From: an uncultured Lachnospiraceae bacterium
GTDB taxonomy: Bacteria; Bacillota; Clostridia; Lachnospirales; Lachnospiraceae
Length of the DNA stretch: 64,000 nucleotides
Direction of reading: 5' to 3'
Assembly: GCA_947173495.1 (NCBI GenBank)
Contig: CAMWFQ010000009.1
Coordinates: 62,001 to 126,000 of the forward strand
The position numbers were made by a program, and so were the translations under genes. Below the pieces are notes generated by a model. That model worked only from the letters and a program-made list of their open reading frames with translations, ran no database searches and was not told where the DNA came from. Positions 25,879 through 34,336 of this stretch are shown here, piece by piece; positions within the stretch are counted from its first letter, which is position 1, and each line of letters opens with the position of its first letter.

Positions 25879-26009
25879 ATTGAAAATTAAAATTTTCAAT
25901 CGCGAGATTTGTGTCTGTGCGTTGCTTGCCACAAACTCGTTAATCCATTTTATGGATTTAGCCATATCATGGCTTTGCGCAACAAAGCAGCGCAGAAAAG
26001 GGGATAAAT
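25879..26009 (+). repeat. SD-proximal structured element, family 1, copy B (most complete)
   Basis: In order: AT dyad ATTGAAAATT/AATTTTCAAT (25879-25900); hairpin GAGATTTGTG/CACAAACTC (25904-25938) with TCTGTGC in its loop; hairpin AATCCAT/ATGGATT (25942-25958); hairpin AGCCAT/ATGGCT (25960-25974); then GCGCAGA (25990-25996), complementary to the loop with one G-U pair, 3 nt before SD aggggat and ATG 26010. A frame from TTG 25880 (47 codons, to 26023) overlaps the purF start. The left edge is an SD-like ggatgaag. Confidence 0.8.
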
Positions 26010-27437
26010 ATGAGTTTACATGAGGAGTGCGGTGTATTTGGCGTGATATCGCCCCAAAGGGCAGATGTGGCGCACATGGCATATTACGGATTATACGCGC
26101 TGCAGCACCGGGGGCAGGAGAGTTGCGGAATTGTGATCAATGATGATGGTGTGTTTTCCTCCCATAAGGATCCGGGACTTTTGAGCGAGGTGTTTTCAGC
26201 GGATATTTTATCCCGGATGCCTCAGGGGAACATGGCGGTGGGACATGTACGCTACGGAACCACCGGAGGCAGCAGCCGCAGCAACTGTCAGCCTGTGGAG
26301 GTCAATCATCAGAAGGGGAAGATGGCCCTTGCCCATAACGGAAATTTAAGCAATGCGGCGGAGCTGCGGGATACGCTGGAGATGTTGGGAGCAATCTTTC
26401 ACAGCACCAGTGATACGGAAATCATCGCCTATATCGTGACAAGAGAAAGGCTGAGATCGCCCTCCATTGAGGATGCCTTAAGCGCCGCCATGAACTTTCT
26501 GGATGGCGCTTATTCTCTTGTACTGATGTCTGCCCAGAAGCTGATCTGTGCCAGAGATCCTCATGGATTCCGCCCTCTCTGCTATGGGAGGACGCCGGAG
26601 GGAATGTACGTGGCCGCCTCTGAGAGCTGTGCGCTGAAAGCTATAGGCGCTGAATTTGTGCGGGATTTGGAGCCGGGAGAGATTCTTGTATTCGGGCCGG
26701 AGGGCATTGTTTCCCGCAGGGAGCATTGCGGCAGACAAAAAAAGAAGCTTTGTATTTTTGAGTATATCTATTTTGCGAGGCCGGATTCGGTGATCGATGG
26801 GGTTTCAGTGCACGGAGCGCGGATGCAGGCAGGAAGAATTCTTGCCCGGAGGCATCCGGCAGAGGCGGATATTGTGGTGGGCGTACCGGACTCCGGGCTG
26901 GATGCAGCCCTGGGCTTTGCCATGGAATCCGGAATTCCCTATGGGATCGGTCTGATCAAAAACAAGTATATCGGCAGAACCTTCATTTCTCCCGGACAGA
27001 ATACAAGAGTAGATCAGGTGAGGATCAAGCTCAGCGCTGTGGAGGAGAGCGTCAGAGGAAAAAGGGTGGTGCTGATCGACGATTCCATTGTACGGGGCAC
27101 TACAAGCGGCCGGATCGTAAAGCTCCTTCGTGAGGCCGGAGCAAAAGAGATTCACATGCGCATTTCTTCGCCGCCCTTTTTACATCCCTGTTATTATGGA
27201 ACAGACATTGATTCCAGAGATCACCTGATCGCCTGTCATCACACGGCGGAGGAGACCGCAGAGATCATCGGAGCGGACTCGCTGGGATATCTTCCGGCAG
27301 CCGAACTGGGAGCCCTGATCGGAGGAGAGGGATACTGCAGCGCCTGCTTTGATGGGAAATACCCTACGCCGGTCCCTTCCGACACACGGAAGGACCGGTT
27401 TGAACAGAAGCTGTCCGAGAAAAGACGGAAATCATAG
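26010..27437 (+). CDS. purF: Amidophosphoribosyltransferase
   Basis: A 475-residue enzyme for the first step of purine synthesis: PRPP + glutamine to 5-phosphoribosylamine. The N-terminal glutaminase nucleophile is Cys7 in EECGVFGV after a short propeptide-like lead; the PRPP loop is VVLIDDSIVRGTTS; cysteines in KLCIFEY, HPCYYG and CSAC match the [4Fe-4S] ligands of the Bacillus-type enzyme. The gene stands alone rather than in a pur operon, and its translation start is supplied by the family 1 element. Confidence 0.95.
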   Translation: MSLHEECGVFGVISPQRADVAHMAYYGLYALQHRGQESCGIVINDDGVFSSHKDPGLLSEVFSADILSRMPQGNMAVGHVRYGTTGGSSRSNCQPVEVNHQKGKMALAHNGNLSNAAELRDTLEMLGAIFHSTSDTEIIAYIVTRERLRSPSIEDALSAAMNFLDGAYSLVLMSAQKLICARDPHGFRPLCYGRTPEGMYVAASESCALKAIGAEFVRDLEPGEILVFGPEGIVSRREHCGRQKKKLCIFEYIYFARPDSVIDGVSVHGARMQAGRILARRHPAEADIVVGVPDSGLDAALGFAMESGIPYGIGLIKNKYIGRTFISPGQNTRVDQVRIKLSAVEESVRGKRVVLIDDSIVRGTTSGRIVKLLREAGAKEIHMRISSPPFLHPCYYGTDIDSRDHLIACHHTAEETAEIIGADSLGYLPAAELGALIGGEGYCSACFDGKYPTPVPSDTRKDRFEQKLSEKRRKS

Positions 27438-27505
27438 GCTCTTTTCGCAGGAAAAGCCGAAATCCGGTATGAGAAATGTCTGAGATGGTTTATAATCAGG
27501 ATAAC

Positions 27506-27596
27506 TGAAAATTTTTCATACGGCTGTTTGTGTCGGAGCGTCACAAATCAGCCCCGATAGCACATCATCGTGCAAACGCTCCGGAATGGAGATAAT
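27506..27596 (+). repeat. SD-proximal structured element, family 2, copy 1
   Basis: AT dyad TGAAAA-t-TTTTCA (27506-27518); hairpin GGCTGTTTGTG/CACAAATCAGCC (27522-27553, one bulge) with the 9-nt loop TCGGAGCGT; small hairpin CGAT/ATCG; then ACGCTCCGG (27576-27584), complementary to the loop, followed by SD tggag and ATG 27597. Same architecture as family 1, different loop and partner sequence. Confidence 0.75.
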
Positions 27597-27695
27597 ATGA
27601 AAAGTATGATAAAGCAGCATGGTTTCTGGAGCATGGTTCTTCTGGTAAGCTGGATCATGTGCATTTATACCGGGCATAAGATGATCAGGAAATGA
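27597..27695 (+). CDS. Small membrane-type protein, 32 aa
   Basis: The ORF starts at the ATG supplied by the family 2 element (SD ggaatggagat). It encodes MKSMIKQHGFWSMVLLVSWI then MCIYTGHKMIRK: basic N terminus, one hydrophobic segment (residues 11-24), basic C terminus, typical of small membrane proteins. No family was recognised. The start context is good but coding is unproven. Confidence 0.5.
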   Translation: MKSMIKQHGFWSMVLLVSWIMCIYTGHKMIRK

Positions 27696-27733
27696 GAGGC
27701 TTATGCGGAAGAGCAGGAAAAATAAATTTAATC

Positions 27734-27935
27734 GGGCAGGAGGTAGGTGAATGAATCACTTACCTCCTGCTTGATTCCCGCGAGCAATGAGCCAAGCGGC
27801 TGCCCATAGATATGCAAAGCATCTCATAGATATTTGGCGAATGCCGCGGGGTTGTTGACTGCACTGGCCCGTAAAGGAAACTCGGTTGCCGGTGCAACAT
27901 GTGCCGCGCAACAGGCGGGAAAAAATTTGGAAAAA
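27734..27935. other. Non-coding structured region, likely dispersed repeat
   Basis: Contains a 15-bp hairpin GCAGGAGGTAGGTGA/TCACTTACCTCCTGC (27736-27770) enclosed by GGGCAG/CTGCCC, then tccctctc-poor sequence with cgcgagcaatgagccaagcgg, ATGC-aaa-GCAT, and a GC-rich stretch (gccgcgggg...ccgcgc, 27843-27916) with several possible stems. No coding frame. It could be an RNA or a repeat; its function is unknown. Confidence 0.4.
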
Positions 27936-27982
27936 AATTGTGATATTTTTGAAGAAAAAGCGTCTTATAAGGGAAAGGAGGA

Positions 27983-28070
27983 AGCCTGGTGGATACCGTG
28001 AAAAATAAATTTTTCACGGACAAATTTGTGCTGACGCCCAAATTTGCAGGTGCTGGCAGCCTGGTGGATA
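27983..28070 (+). repeat. Structured insertion with 13-bp direct repeats at the sigma gene start
   Basis: AGCCTGGTGGATA occurs at 27983-27995 and 28058-28070. Between them are a perfect dyad CCGTGAAAAAT/ATTTTTCACGG and the hairpin CAAATTTG-n10-CAAATTTG, the same two-hairpin start as families 1 and 2. The offset is 75 bp (25 codons), so the frame stays open. Removing one repeat plus the insert restores aaaggaggaagcctg followed by GTG GAT AAC. Confidence 0.7.
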
Positions 28071-28316
28071 ACTATGATATTTCATTTGAAGAATATTATG
28101 AAGATGTACTGCGGTTCCTCAGAGGGCTTTCCAGAGACGAATATCTGGCGGAAGAACTGACACAGGAAACATTCTGTCGTGCAATGAAATCCATTCACAG
28201 CTTTCGGGGAACTGTCTTCTAAGGAGATCGCGGAGCTGTTTCAGAAATCGGAGCACTGGGCGTGTGTAACCTATCACCGTGCGAAGGAAATGATCCGGAA
28301 GGAATTGAAGGTCTGA
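27989..28316 (+). pseudogene. ECF-type sigma factor, internal deletion
   Basis: The N-terminal part has sigma region 2 features (FEEYYEDVLRFLRGLSRDE, then AEELTQETFCRAMKSIHSF) and stops at 28222. A different frame then encodes a region 4 HTH (LSSKEIAELFQKSE, VTYHRAKEMIRKEL) to the stop at 28314-28316. The segment between regions 2 and 4 is missing and the join is out of frame, so the gene is broken. It is also preceded by the in-frame structured insertion. The next locus is a broken anti-sigma gene, consistent with decay of the pair. Confidence 0.8.
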
Positions 28317-28356
28317 GGGGAATGAGAGCAAGGAAACGGTGGGGAAAGGAGAATCT

Positions 28357-29196
28357 ATGAAAACAGAATGTGATATTGTGAAGGATCTTTTGCCCTTATA
28401 TGCAGAGCAGATCACCAGCAAAGCAAGCAACCGGTTGGTGGAAGAGCATTTAAGAGAATGTGAACAATGCCGGAAAACGTATCAGGAAATAAAAACACCG
28501 GATCTGCAGGTCCAGTATGACAGGACACCGGCGGAGAGCTTTCATAAATATGTAAAGAAGAAAAAACAAAGGCTCGGGATTAAGGCTGCCCTCATAACCG
28601 CAGCGATTGTTCTGCTGATTGTTTTTGTCCGTCTGGCCCTGATGGGGGCGCTGGTCAGTTTTCTGGCGCTGGATGGCGAAAATGCCCAAATATATGAGGA
28701 TACGGACAAGGATCACTATCTCTGGTATATGGGACAGGAGGCAAAAGAAGAATATGCAGATAAATGGGGAATGGATGAGAGTATTTTCCGGAAAAAATTT
28801 TTGACAAAATGGATGTGTTGGACTATAAAATGGTGTATTATAATCCCTGGGATGCACAGTACCTGAGCTATCTTGTGGCAGAATATGAAGAGGAAGCGTA
28901 CCAGAGAGAGCGCGCGCGGCTTGCGGGCTACGATTCCACAGAATATACAGGATATTATGGGGCGGAAGGTTTTGAAGAAGGGTATGATCTGCTGGCGATG
29001 GAGGCCGATCCCTATTATGGATTTGTATATGCGCTGACCGGAGAGGAAGAGAGAGATTATTTATGTAGAGCTGATCTTCTGCAATTATTTCTTGGATCTG
29101 GATTATAAGAATCTGATCCCGGATAAATATCTCCCGGTGGGGTTCGACGCCACAGAGGATAATCCTTACAGGCAGCAGAGGATGGATGACCGATAG
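28357..29196 (+). pseudogene. Anti-sigma factor with zinc-finger domain, frameshifted
   Basis: From ATG 28357 the protein shows a zf-HC2 motif (EEHLRECEQCRKTY), a membrane segment (AALITAAIVLLIVFVRLAL) and the start of an extracytoplasmic domain. The frame shifts near 28797 (continuing as DVLDYKMVYYNPWDAQYLSY) and again near 29065 (continuing as LDYKNLIPDKYLPVG to the stop at 29194). Two frameshifts make it a likely pseudogene of the membrane anti-sigma partner of the sigma gene upstream. Confidence 0.75.
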
Positions 29197-29217
29197 ACAA
29201 AACGCGGAGGAATCAAT

Positions 29218-30021
29218 ATGGACATAGCGACACTTTGCAATGAAATCAATCTGCAGGCGGACGTCAAAAGCAGGGTTTTGGCTTTTGCGGACCGGTTTGA
29301 TTTTGAGACGGTTGACAGGCAGCTGAAAGGCTTTTTGTCCTATGAAAACAGGGAAACGGCCCTGAAGGAGCTGCAGGAGATTCTGGGCGAGGATAAAGAC
29401 AACGACAAGATACTTGCCTGTACGCTGAAGGCCTCGGCCGATGCCTTTGATTTTTACAGAGAAAAGGGGATCAGCGACGAAATTTATTTTGACACCATGA
29501 AGTGCTACACGCGCTTTATTGACGAAACCTGCCGCATGACAGGGAAGCTTTATTTTGACAGATACTGGTGGACCATCCGGCAGGCGGGCTGCCATTTATT
29601 CAGAATCGGCGCGCTTGAATATGAGATAAAATATGTCGGTGAAACCATGCAGATCAGTCTTCATATCCCCTCGGATGCTGACTTTTCTCCCGCATCCGTG
29701 GATGACTCTCTGGAGCGTGCAGAAAAGCTCCTTGGCGGGCGTTACCCGGCAGTAAAGAACCTGGAATACCGGTGTCATTCCTGGCTTCTGGACAGGCAGC
29801 TGAGGGGAATGCTGAGTGAAAAATCAAACATCATCCGCTTCCAGAACCGCTTTGAAATCCTGGACGAAGGCGAGGCGGACAGGGAATTTGTTCAATGGGT
29901 CTATAACTGCAATGCCGTTGATGATGCAAATCTTCCGGAAAACACCTCTCTGCAGAAAAAGATAAAAAACCATATTCTTTCAGGAGGAGTAATCCGAAAT
30001 GCATATGGAAGAATAAAATGA
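29218..30021 (+). CDS. Acyltransferase-domain protein (DUF5596/GNAT-like)
   Basis: A 267-residue soluble protein resembling the two-domain acyltransferase family with an alpha-helical N-terminal half (residues 1-110) and a GNAT-like C-terminal half containing YWWTIRQAGCHLFRIGALEYE and ISLHIPSDADFSP. The substrate is unknown. SD cggagg before the ATG; it overlaps the open frame of the TetR gene, and the two are probably co-transcribed. Confidence 0.65.
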   Translation: MDIATLCNEINLQADVKSRVLAFADRFDFETVDRQLKGFLSYENRETALKELQEILGEDKDNDKILACTLKASADAFDFYREKGISDEIYFDTMKCYTRFIDETCRMTGKLYFDRYWWTIRQAGCHLFRIGALEYEIKYVGETMQISLHIPSDADFSPASVDDSLERAEKLLGGRYPAVKNLEYRCHSWLLDRQLRGMLSEKSNIIRFQNRFEILDEGEADREFVQWVYNCNAVDDANLPENTSLQKKIKNHILSGGVIRNAYGRIK

Positions 30022-30059
30022 TCCGAATGTTACAAGAGATGGCGGGAGGAACCTGTATT

Positions 30060-30626
30060 ATGCCCAATACAACGAAGCTGGCGCTGGAGGCGTCTCTGAA
30101 AAAGCTTTTGCTTCATAAGCCGATTGACAAAATCACAATAAATGACCTGACATCGGATTGCGGTATCAGCCGGATGTCGTTCTATTATCATTTTAAGGAT
30201 ATCTATGATCTGGTGGAGTGGGTTTGTGTGGAGGACGGAAAGCGCGCCCTGCAGGGTAAAAAGACCTATGACACCTGGCAGGAGGGAATGCTGCAGATAT
30301 TTGAAGCGGTGCTGGAAAACAAACCCTTCATCCAGAATGTCTACCGCAGCATCAGCAGAGAAAAAATAGAAAACTATCTCTATAAGCTGACCTTCAACCT
30401 GATTGCAGATGTGGTGGAGGAAAAATGCGCAGGAACCGATCTGACTGGAGAGGAAAAAGGATTTATCGCAGAATTCTATAAATTTGGTTTTGTGGGAATT
30501 ATGTTGGACTGGATTGACCGGGGAATGAAGGGAGAGTGTCAGGAGATCGTAAGAAAGATGGGAATTACCCTTCGGGGGAATATCACCAATTCTATCAGCA
30601 ATTTTGAGCAGACGAAAAGGTTATAA
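30060..30626 (+). CDS. TetR/AcrR family transcriptional regulator
   Basis: A 188-residue regulator. The HTH (residues about 20-48) contains ITINDLTSDCGISRMSFYYH, followed by FKDIYDLVEWV; the C-terminal domain resembles the TetR_C_8 type found in DhaS-like regulators. The frame opens at 30018, but ATG 30060 follows ggaggaa and gives the normal N terminus MPNTTKLALE. Targets unknown; the neighbouring acyl/acetyltransferase genes are candidates. Confidence 0.85.
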   Translation: MPNTTKLALEASLKKLLLHKPIDKITINDLTSDCGISRMSFYYHFKDIYDLVEWVCVEDGKRALQGKKTYDTWQEGMLQIFEAVLENKPFIQNVYRSISREKIENYLYKLTFNLIADVVEEKCAGTDLTGEEKGFIAEFYKFGFVGIMLDWIDRGMKGECQEIVRKMGITLRGNITNSISNFEQTKRL

Positions 30627-30652
30627 TCTATGGCAGAAGGGAGAAACACGCA

Positions 30653-31183
30653 ATGAAAGAAATCGTTTTGGCTTCTGCCGGAGAAATGGAATTGGTAGGA
30701 AAGCTATATGATTCTGTAAATGATTATTTTGAGAAACATATAAATTATTGTTATCCTAACTGGCAAAAGGGTAAATATCCTGTATTGGCAGATGCGCAGA
30801 GAGCATTTGAGGATCAGACACTATATATACTGAAGGCAGCGGAAGGGATTTTGGGGTCTGTTATTATCGACTCTTTCCAGCATCCGGAGTACAAAAAGAT
30901 ACCATGGACATTGCAGGCTCCGGATGAGGACATTATGGTTATCCATACGCTTGTGGTAGATCCCGATTACAGGGGGCAGGGATTGGGAGAGAAGCTGGTC
31001 CGGTTTGGCATTGACTGTTGTAAAAAATCCGGCGCAAGGGCCGTCAGGCTGGATACTCATTATAAAAATATTCCTGCCAGGCGCCTGTATGAGAAATGCG
31101 GTTTCACAAGCCTGGGATGTTATAAGGCGTTTGTGGATGAGATATGGCAGGAGTTTGATGTTTTTGAGTATATTTTCTTTTAG
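30653..31183 (+). CDS. GNAT family N-acetyltransferase
   Basis: A 176-residue GNAT protein: beta4 HTLVVDPDYRGQGLGEKLV contains the acetyl-CoA-binding RGQGLG, and the C-terminal NIPARRLYEKCGF is the usual alpha4 segment. Substrate unknown. It lies 26 bp after the TetR gene and may share its transcript. The inverted-repeat arm begins 55 bp downstream. Confidence 0.85.
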   Translation: MKEIVLASAGEMELVGKLYDSVNDYFEKHINYCYPNWQKGKYPVLADAQRAFEDQTLYILKAAEGILGSVIIDSFQHPEYKKIPWTLQAPDEDIMVIHTLVVDPDYRGQGLGEKLVRFGIDCCKKSGARAVRLDTHYKNIPARRLYEKCGFTSLGCYKAFVDEIWQEFDVFEYIFF

Positions 31184-31237
31184 CGTGTAAAGCATAATTA
31201 TTTTACAGAACACAATAAAAAGGCTGATTGTTTCTTT

Positions 31238-31551
31238 TATCAAAACAATTTATACAGTTTAATATCCGTTTTGTCAGAAAAAATCATTGACTCAAATTCA
31301 TACAATTCGATATAGGGAAAAAAACTCTTCGTCATACCCTTCTGTTTCTCGTATTTTTCTCTCAATAATCCCCACTTTTTCATATGGATCATTTACCTTT
31401 TCTGCGTCTAAAACGCCAGGTACATCTGTCTCATATTACGGCTGACCTCCGATTATATTTTATAACTTCTCGGAATCTTCAGCCCTTATTTCATGAGGCT
31501 TTCAGAACCTATTTTTCAAAAATCATCCTCTTTTTTCTCAAAAAAACTTGA
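31238..31551. repeat. Left arm of a large imperfect inverted repeat
   Basis: Reads as the reverse complement of 35583-36016, with near identity over blocks such as cgtcatacccttctgtttct and cctccgattatattttataa. It lacks about 118 bp present in the right arm (between aatatccgttt and gaatcattgac). It contains a decayed DUF4276 fragment and about 85 bp of the insertion-sequence end beginning at tataacttctcggaat (31466). No intact gene lies in it. Confidence 0.85.
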
Positions 31552-31716
31552 TCAGAGAAATAACGGTGAACTGCTGCTTTTATAGATCAAGCGGCACAAA
31601 ATGCTCTTTACATATTATCACAGATATGGGATACTGTTCCTATCCGTCACAGCAGAAGAGTATATTGAAATATTTGAACATGAAACCGGTTACAAACCCG
31701 AACGGAAGCAAGCACC
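31552..31716. other. Non-coding stretch before the acquired ABC operon
   Basis: Moderately AT-rich DNA between the repeat arm and the ATPase gene. No complete promoter, gene or known element was recognised; gaacggaagcaagcacc precedes the start codon and gives only a weak SD. Confidence 0.3.
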
Positions 31717-32697
31717 ATGATCAACGCACAGAATCTCAGAAAAGTATACAAAATCAACGTCAAGAAATCCGGCTTAAAAGGCGCTCTCGGGAATCTGTTC
31801 CACTCGGAATGGATGGAGAAGGTGGCTGTGGGCGATCTGTCTTTTCAGATGAAAGAGGGCAGTGCGCTGGCCTGTATCGGGGAGAATGGCGCCGGGAAAT
31901 CGACGCTGATCAAGATGATGATCGGGATCCTTACGCCCACGGCGGGCCAGATCCGGGTCTTCGGAAAGGATCCCCGCAAGGCAGGGCACGGCTATTTGAG
32001 AAGGATTGGCGTGGTGTTCGGGCAGAAGACCAACCTGTGGACGGACATTCCGGTGATCGAGAGTTATCAGGCGGTAAAGACGCTGTACAAGCTGGAGGAA
32101 AAGGTGTTCCGTCGAAATTATGACAGGGTGGTGGAACTTCTGTCGCTGCAGCCGTTACTTTCGGTACCGGCCAGAAAGCTGTCGCTGGGGCAGCGGATGC
32201 GGGCGGATATCGGCATGGTGTTCCTGCACAGCCCGGAACTGCTGTTTCTGGACGAGCCTACGATCGGACTGGATATCAATGTGAAGCACACGATCAGGAC
32301 TTTTCTGCGGCAGATGAATCAGGAGACGGGGACGGGCATTTTCCTGACCAGCCATGACCTGGACGATATCGATGAAATCTGCGACGACGCGATCGTCCTC
32401 TCCGGCGGTAGACTGATCTATGACGGCGGCCTGGAGCAGTTGAAGCATCGGTTCGTGCAGGATAAGATGATACAGGTCGTGGGCAAGCAGGAGGGAGATA
32501 TTCACAGCCGCCTCCCGTTGGCAAAGATCGGCGCGGAGGGCCGGGTGACGAAGATCGTGTATCCGGTCAGGGAATACTCGTCGGCCGAGGTGCTGGCGGC
32601 GGTGTCGGCCTGCTTTGCGATCGAGGATATCACGATTGAAGAGCCGGATATCGACGAGGTGGTGTCCAGAATCTTCGCGGGGGAGGGGACGGCATGA
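31717..32697 (+). CDS. ABC-2 type transporter ATPase
   Basis: A 326-residue ATP-binding protein of the COG4586 type. Walker A GENGAGKST, Q-loop FGQKTNLW, signature LSLGQRMRADIG, Walker B LLFLDEPTIGLD and H-loop TSHD are all present; the C-terminal extension after residue 240 is typical of this subgroup. It should energise export through the two permeases that follow, the first of which is frameshifted. Codon use is visibly richer in GC-ending codons (cgatcgtcctctccggc) than nearby genes, suggesting transfer. Confidence 0.9.
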   Translation: MINAQNLRKVYKINVKKSGLKGALGNLFHSEWMEKVAVGDLSFQMKEGSALACIGENGAGKSTLIKMMIGILTPTAGQIRVFGKDPRKAGHGYLRRIGVVFGQKTNLWTDIPVIESYQAVKTLYKLEEKVFRRNYDRVVELLSLQPLLSVPARKLSLGQRMRADIGMVFLHSPELLFLDEPTIGLDINVKHTIRTFLRQMNQETGTGIFLTSHDLDDIDEICDDAIVLSGGRLIYDGGLEQLKHRFVQDKMIQVVGKQEGDIHSRLPLAKIGAEGRVTKIVYPVREYSSAEVLAAVSACFAIEDITIEEPDIDEVVSRIFAGEGTA

Positions 32698-33489
32698 GGA
32701 CTTTCTGGAAGCTGACGGCGATCTCCATGCAGAGTCAGCTTTATTACAGGACCAGCTTTTTCTTGAATCTTCTAAGCCCGGTCATACTGCTGTTCGGCCA
32801 GTATCTGCTGTGGGCGGCGCTCTATGCGCAGCAGGGTGGCGCGGCTATCGGCGGGATGGAGCGGCAGGAGATGTTTGCCTACATACTGCTGGCTTTTGCC
32901 ATGAGCAACCTGCTCAACTGGGCGGGAGAACCGATTGTCAAGAGAGATCAAGACCGGGCAGGTGGCGGCCAGGTGTGTCCGGCCGGCGGCTTTTCTGACG
33001 CAGTATCTGGCGGAGATGGTCGGCGCGCTGCTCATACAGGGTGCGGTCAATCTGTTTGTGGTTCTGGTTGGATTTCTGTGTTTTGGCAGATATATGACAA
33101 TACCGTCAGCTTCTGCACTGCCGGCCTTTGCCCTGTGCCTGATTCTTGCGGTGATGCTGCGACTTATGATGATCGACGTTTTCAGCCTGCTCTGTTTTTT
33201 TACGACGGGATATCTGGGGATCTCCTGGACGCGGGCGGCGCTGTTTGACTTTTTCTCCGGCGCCATGATCCCGGTGGCGCTGTTTCCGGGATGGCTGAAA
33301 GCCATAGCCTGCTGTACGCCCTTTCCTTATATGCTGCAGGCGCCTGTGGCGGTGCTTCTGGGACAGGATACGTTGGTCGGCCTGCCGGCGGTGTATGGCC
33401 TGCAGACGGTCTGGATCCTGATCTTTCTGGGGCTTCACGGCCTGATCTACGGCCTGGCGCGCAGGAATCTGACGATCGCGGGAGGATGA
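32694..33489 (+). pseudogene. ABC-2 type permease, frameshifted
   Basis: The first frame encodes an N-terminal cytoplasmic helix and membrane segments (FFLNLLSPVILLFGQYLLWA) up to about 32930; the continuation LSREIKTGQVAARCVRP then five more membrane segments run in the frame ending at 33489. The family normally has these parts in one chain of about 265 residues, so a single-base shift near 32918-32935 splits the gene. It could be a real mutation or a sequencing error. Starts in an ATGA overlap with the ATPase. Confidence 0.75.
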
Positions 33490-33504
33490 AGGCTGGAGGT
33501 AAAA

Positions 33505-34284
33505 ATGATCAGAATTTTTCTGGAGATGAAAGCACAGTATATTAAGACGGAGATGGAATACAGCGCCAACTTCTGGATGATGCTGTTCTCCGGCGTACTC
33601 ACCCGGCTGGTGAGTATGGCGGCGCCTTTCGTGATCTACAGCAATCTTCCCGACATTGCCGGTTGGAAGAGAGACGAGATCTATCTGATCCTGTCCTTTC
33701 TTTTTATTGCGGAAGGCCTGTGCAGTGTTCTGTTTGAGGGAATCTGGCAGATGCCGGCCATGGTGTTTGACGGCAAATTTGACTGCATTCTGTCGCGGCC
33801 GGTCTCGCCCCTGTTTCAGGTAATATCTTATGGAATGGGACTGCAGGGGATCAGTGTCTTTCTGGTGGGTGCGGTCAGCCTGCCGGTATTCCTGAAAAGA
33901 CTGGATTTATTTCATCCGCTGGGCGTGGTATTAAGCCTGTTCTTTGTCCTGTGCGGGACGTTGCTGTGTATGTCGATCTATCTGATGGGCAACTGTGTGG
34001 TCTTCTGGTTTGATGCCGGCGGCAGGACGACGATTCCCTATACGGTGTCGCAGGTGGGACAGTATGCCAGATATCCGTTGGAGATCTATCCGAATATCAT
34101 GCGGTTTCTGCTGCTGTTCCTGGTGCCCTACGGTTTTATCTGCGTCGTGCCGGTGGAGATTTTGCGGGGCAGTGCCGCCTGGACGGAGTGCTTTGGCGTG
34201 GCGGGAGTCAGCGCCGTCTTTTTCTTGGTGGCGCGGGCTGTGTTTTACCGGGGGATCCGGCATTATGAGAGCGTGGGGATGTAA
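33505..34284 (+). CDS. ABC-2 family transporter permease
   Basis: A 259-residue membrane protein with about six segments (for example FFVLCGTLLCMSIYLMGNCVV) that pairs with the upstream permease in COG3694/COG4587-type exporters. The motif MPAMVFDGKFDCILSRPVSPLFQ is characteristic. SD ctggagg precedes the ATG. The operon ends with an inverted repeat TCGTGA/TCACGA (34296-34316) without a T-run, then the insertion-sequence end. Confidence 0.85.
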   Translation: MIRIFLEMKAQYIKTEMEYSANFWMMLFSGVLTRLVSMAAPFVIYSNLPDIAGWKRDEIYLILSFLFIAEGLCSVLFEGIWQMPAMVFDGKFDCILSRPVSPLFQVISYGMGLQGISVFLVGAVSLPVFLKRLDLFHPLGVVLSLFFVLCGTLLCMSIYLMGNCVVFWFDAGGRTTIPYTVSQVGQYARYPLEIYPNIMRFLLLFLVPYGFICVVPVEILRGSAAWTECFGVAGVSAVFFLVARAVFYRGIRHYESVGM

Positions 34285-34336
34285 GGAAGCTTTTATCGTG
34301 AAGTCCAAGATCACGAAAAAATTGCAATATAAAAAT

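Noticed and set aside
27843-27916. Cobalamin riboswitch upstream of the sigma locus
   Set aside because: ggtgcaac-like segments occur, but the conserved B12-box core is not present and the downstream genes are not cobalamin-related.
34296-34316. Terminator after the acquired ABC operon
   Set aside because: The TCGTGA/TCACGA stem is followed by A rather than T on the coding strand, so it was not called a terminator.
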